This document shows, one piece after another, positions 4,672-5,129 of a stretch of DNA of 5,129 bases (position 1 is its first letter; each line of letters opens with the position of its first letter). Where the stretch lies: assembly GCA_002452635.1 (NCBI GenBank), contig DKEU01000221.1, forward strand, positions 1 to 5,129, written 5' to 3'. The DNA is from Desulfovibrionaceae bacterium UBA6814. Its GTDB lineage: Bacteria > Desulfobacterota > Desulfovibrionia > Desulfovibrionales > Desulfovibrionaceae. The position numbers and the translations under genes were made by a program. Under the pieces are notes generated by a model, which was not told the DNA's origin, searched no databases, and saw only the letters and a program-made list of their open reading frames with translations.

Positions 4672-5040
4672 ATGAGCAAGGACATCAAGCAGCACGAGGC
4701 CCAGGAGCTGCCGGCCTTCATCCCGGCCACCGACATCGTGGAGCAGGAGGACGGGTTCCACATCTACATGGACATGCCCGGCGTGCCCAAGGAGAACCTG
4801 TCCATCGACCTGAAGGAGGGAGAGGTGACCATCGAGGGGCTGTCCAACTACGCCCCGCCCGCCGGAGCCCAGGCCCACCACGCCGAGTTCGGCGCGGGCC
4901 GCTTCGCCCGCACCTTCGCCCTGTCCGATGCGGTGGACCGCGACAAGATCAAGGCCGTGCTCAAGGACGGGGTGCTCAACCTCTTCCTGCCCAAGGCCGA
5001 GGCCGTGAAGCCCCGCAAGATCAGCATCGAGACCGCCTAG
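4672..5040 (+). CDS. Small heat-shock protein, Hsp20/alpha-crystallin family (second of pair, diverged)
   Basis: Second ATP-independent holdase of the operon, 122 residues, with a shorter N-terminal arm (1-18) that is polar rather than amphipathic. The alpha-crystallin domain runs from about PATDIVEQEDGFHIYMDMPGV (18-38) through VTIEG (52-56) to KAVLKDGVLNLFLPK (94-108), the A-x-x-x-D-G-V-L hallmark, then EAVKPRKISI with the I-x-I motif at 117-119. The central segment is unusual. Instead of the R-x-E-R-x-x-G-x-F-x-R seen in the first protein it reads AHHAEFGAGRFARTF (68-82) after a Pro/Ala-rich loop (61-66). The dimerisation loop region is therefore different, and partner choice or client range may differ. 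Paired Hsp20s of this kind are known to co-assemble in other bacteria (IbpA/IbpB in E. coli). That these two do so is inference. A strong terminator follows after 25 bases. Confidence 0.93.
   Translation: MSKDIKQHEAQELPAFIPATDIVEQEDGFHIYMDMPGVPKENLSIDLKEGEVTIEGLSNYAPPAGAQAHHAEFGAGRFARTFALSDAVDRDKIKAVLKDGVLNLFLPKAEAVKPRKISIETA
4987..5028 (+). repeat. Shared 3' segment of the tandem hsp20 genes (copy 2)
   Basis: Encodes LPKAEAVKPRKISI, 13 of 14 residues and 38 of 42 bases identical to 4604-4645, at a distance of 383 bases. Confidence 0.8.
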
Positions 5041-5065
5041 CCCGTCCCGGGCCCATCCGGCTTGC

Positions 5066-5096
5066 AGCCCCCCGCCCCGCCGGCGGGGGGCTTTTT
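5066..5096 (+). terminator. Strong intrinsic terminator of the hsp20 operon
   Basis: AGCCCCCCGCC (5066-5076) and GGCGGGGGGCT (5082-5092) form a perfect 11-bp stem with a CCGCC loop, followed by five T (5092-5096). It lies 25 bases after the second hsp20 stop and closes the operon. Confidence 0.93.
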
Positions 5097-5114
5097 CATG
5101 CCCTGAAGCCGAAA

Positions 5115-5129
5115 ACACCCTCCTGGTGT
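5115..5129 (-). terminator. Probable terminator of a gene entering from the right
   Basis: ACACC (5115-5119), loop CTCCT, GGTGT (5125-5129) is a perfect 5-bp inverted repeat touching the window end. GAAAA stands at 5111-5115, so on the minus strand the stem is followed by TTTTC, as in an intrinsic terminator. The stem may continue beyond the window, in which case it could work in both directions and back up the hsp20 terminator. Confidence 0.5.

Overview
The window is very GC-rich (roughly 70% by eye) and gene-dense, with strong Shine-Dalgarno sequences, tight gene packing and GC-hairpin/T-run terminators. The gene content and protein flavour (a paired Hsp20 operon, a GDP-mannose 4,6-dehydratase ending in NHYE, a thiM-thiE salvage pair) fit a free-living Gram-negative bacterium. 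My best guess is a high-GC sulfate reducer of the Desulfovibrionaceae type. That taxonomic guess comes from memory of similar proteins, not from a search. I see no insertion sequence, phage gene, CRISPR array, tRNA or rRNA, and the region looks chromosomal.

Layout. From 1 to 1377 (+) lies the end of a thiamine-salvage operon: thiM, cut off at its 5' end by the window edge, overlaps thiE by one base. Together they phosphorylate hydroxyethylthiazole and join it to HMP-PP to make thiamine phosphate. Bases 1378-1572 hold no gene but carry a nested set of perfect inverted repeats that ends directly at the Shine-Dalgarno sequence of the next gene. From 1573 to 2754 (+) is a 12-TM-type MFS transporter of unknown substrate. 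It converges, with an 18-base gap, on gmd (2773-3858, -), which encodes the first committed enzyme of GDP-fucose/GDP-rhamnose-type sugar synthesis for surface polysaccharide.

The 385-base gap 3859-4243 separates divergent transcription units. It holds a candidate promoter for gmd (TTGACG/TACCAC, - strand), a T7 tract, and a candidate promoter for the small heat-shock operon (TTGACG, + strand). After that comes a stretch of about 140 bases with four successive hairpins. The last hairpin is a textbook intrinsic terminator sitting before the first hsp20 gene. This leader, which could be an attenuator, a separate small RNA or a temperature-responsive 5' UTR, is the most interesting thing in the window.

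From 4244 to 5040 (+) are two different Hsp20/alpha-crystallin chaperones, 11 bases apart. They have almost the same C-terminal tail but diverged cores, and presumably co-assemble or divide labour as holdases. A strong terminator follows at 5066-5096. An inverted repeat at the very edge (5115-5129) looks like the terminator of a gene arriving from the right on the minus strand.
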